Shown here piece after piece: positions 5,157 to 5,935 of a stretch of 5,935 nucleotides of DNA. Both the position numbers and the translations under genes were made by a program. The DNA is from CAYWEP01 sp964608945 (GTDB lineage: Bacteria > Patescibacteriota > Microgenomatia > Levybacterales > UBA12049): the NCBI GenBank assembly GCA_964608945.1, contig CAZSQB010000060.1, positions 1 through 5,935 of the forward strand. The letters run 5' to 3'. Position 1 is the stretch's first letter, and every line of letters starts with the position of its first letter. The notes beneath the pieces are model-generated. The model saw only the letters and a list, made by a program, of their open reading frames with translations. It was not told the DNA's origin and did not search any database.

Positions 5157-5900
5157 TTAAGTCCTAGATCTGATAATGCAGTCTTCTAATGCATGAGCAA
5201 ATGCTCTCTCAAATACGCCTACAGGCGCAATGGGAGATGAACTAGCATATACATGAGAAAGAGATGCAGCAAGCAGTCTAGCATCTGAAAAGTTACTTGG
5301 TTTTACTCTGAACCCTGTGGTGACATCATCCCAAAAAAGATCACCCATCTCGCTATCAAGAGTTATACTGGTTAAATCGGTTGTTCTCTCTGCAAGATTA
5401 GCTGCCATTCTTTCTCCCAATCCTTTTAAGGTTATTGGTCGTTGCATTGTTTCTGTTAGTGAATTTGTACTTGTTAATGTGTCCACCCCTATCCCAATCT
5501 CAGCAGGAACAATTCGACCAGCAACTCGCTCATAGTGCGCCTCGGCAGCCAAAAGAAATTGGTTGAGTGTTCCTGTACGAACCCACTGTGCCTCGGCAAA
5601 AGGTTGGGTAAAACCTCCTCCTAGTTCGAAAGAAGGCATTGCTCCGAAAGAATCCAAAAAAATAAGTGGTCTACCCTTCTCTGGATCAGCACCAGTAGGC
5701 AGCACTATAAATTTAGTACCACCAGAAAAAGGTTTATTAGCACGAATTTCTTGCCGACGGATATCATACCCTTCAAATGTCTCTAAAAATACATAAGAAT
5801 GAGTCGCCAGTCGACGTTCATCAGTGAATGGGGCGACATTCTCTGCTGAATCAAGAGGGTCATGTGGAAGGATTGTTCCATCTTCACGTGGATTTATCAT
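5157..5900 (-). CDS. Unrecognised 247-residue protein
   Basis: I do not recognise a family. The product begins MINPREDGTILPHDPLD and ends with TAA at 5157-5159. It has no signal peptide or transmembrane segment, so it is probably cytoplasmic. Visible elements are a likely beta-strand pair KFIVLPTG (63-70) and RPLIFLDSFG (77-86), a Gly-rich turn FELGGGF (91-97), and a helix TLNQFLLAAEAHYERVAGR (111-129). An IGIGVDTLTS stretch (135-144) and an acidic segment DSEMGDLFWDD (182-192) follow, then a C-terminal Ala-rich helical region with a single Cys241. No catalytic signature is clear. It looks like a real gene because the frame is long, the composition is balanced and a promoter is placed exactly at its ATG. 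It precedes fusA on the same strand with a 224-bp gap, and fusA has its own promoter, so an operon link is doubtful. Confidence 0.85.
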   Translation of the reverse strand: MINPREDGTILPHDPLDSAENVAPFTDERRLATHSYVFLETFEGYDIRRQEIRANKPFSGGTKFIVLPTGADPEKGRPLIFLDSFGAMPSFELGGGFTQPFAEAQWVRTGTLNQFLLAAEAHYERVAGRIVPAEIGIGVDTLTSTNSLTETMQRPITLKGLGERMAANLAERTTDLTSITLDSEMGDLFWDDVTTGFRVKPSNFSDARLLAASLSHVYASSSPIAPVGVFERAFAHALEDCIIRSRT

Positions 5901-5906
5901 GGTTTG

Positions 5907-5935
5907 TTTATACCACTATGTCAAGCAAAATGCAA
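5907..5935 (-). promoter_or_regulatory. Promoter of the 5157-5900 gene; predicts a leaderless mRNA
   Basis: On the minus strand TTGCAT (5935-5930, touching the window edge) is followed after 17 nt by TATAAA (5912-5907). TGG directly precedes it, giving an extended -10. Six nucleotides separate the -10 from the ATG at 5900, so transcription should start at the start codon. The arrangement repeats the one at 1760-1795. Confidence 0.6.

Noticed and set aside
5896..5924. Consensus TTGACA (5924-5919) as the -35 of the 5157-5900 gene
   Set aside because: It is only 6 nt from the TATAAA. Pairing it at 17 nt uses CATGAT (5901-5896), which would start transcription inside the gene and lose the ATG. 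The TTGCAT-N17-TATAAA pair fits better.

Overview
The window looks like chromosomal DNA from a bacterium of the Candidate Phyla Radiation (Patescibacteria), most plausibly a Microgenomates-type lineage. This is an inference. It rests on the overall look of the EF-Tu N-terminus (including DAPGH where most bacteria have DCPGH), small unrecognised proteins, tightly packed genes, weak use of Shine-Dalgarno sites, and AT-rich intergenic palindromes. No phylogeny could be run. The standard stop codons fit all the genes (TAG, TAA), with no sign of a reassigned TGA.

Layout, left to right. The 5' end of tuf (EF-Tu, minus strand) runs off the left edge. Upstream of it lie an AT-rich leader with a terminator-like hairpin and a good sigma70-type promoter. 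Next comes a 43-codon ORF for a possible single-pass membrane peptide (minus strand) with its own candidate promoter. It is followed by a membrane-anchored or secreted glycoside hydrolase family 18-like protein (minus strand). An 83-bp divergent promoter region separates this from an alpha/beta-hydrolase on the plus strand. The hydrolase meets fusA (EF-G, minus strand) tail to tail with no bases between the two stop codons. Upstream of fusA are a Shine-Dalgarno site, a palindromic repeat element inside the likely leader, and an extended -10 promoter. The right end holds an unrecognised 247-residue protein (minus strand) whose promoter lies at the window edge.

The two translation factors EF-G and EF-Tu keep the same strand and relative order as in a classic str operon (rpsL-rpsG-fusA-tuf). 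Here they are about 2.5 kb apart and each has its own promoter, with a hydrolase gene on the opposite strand and a GH18-like gene between them. The accessory genes have no evident metabolic link to translation.

The most notable regulatory pattern is that several genes have a -10 hexamer so close to the start codon that the mRNA should be leaderless. Two of them (starts at 1795 and 5900) share the arrangement TGG-TATAAW, then 6 nt, then the start codon. tuf and fusA instead have leaders of about 90 and 155 nt. No complete novel system (defence, CRISPR, mobile element) was found. The best leads are the small membrane peptide, the leaderless promoter architecture, the tuf leader hairpin and the fusA leader palindrome.
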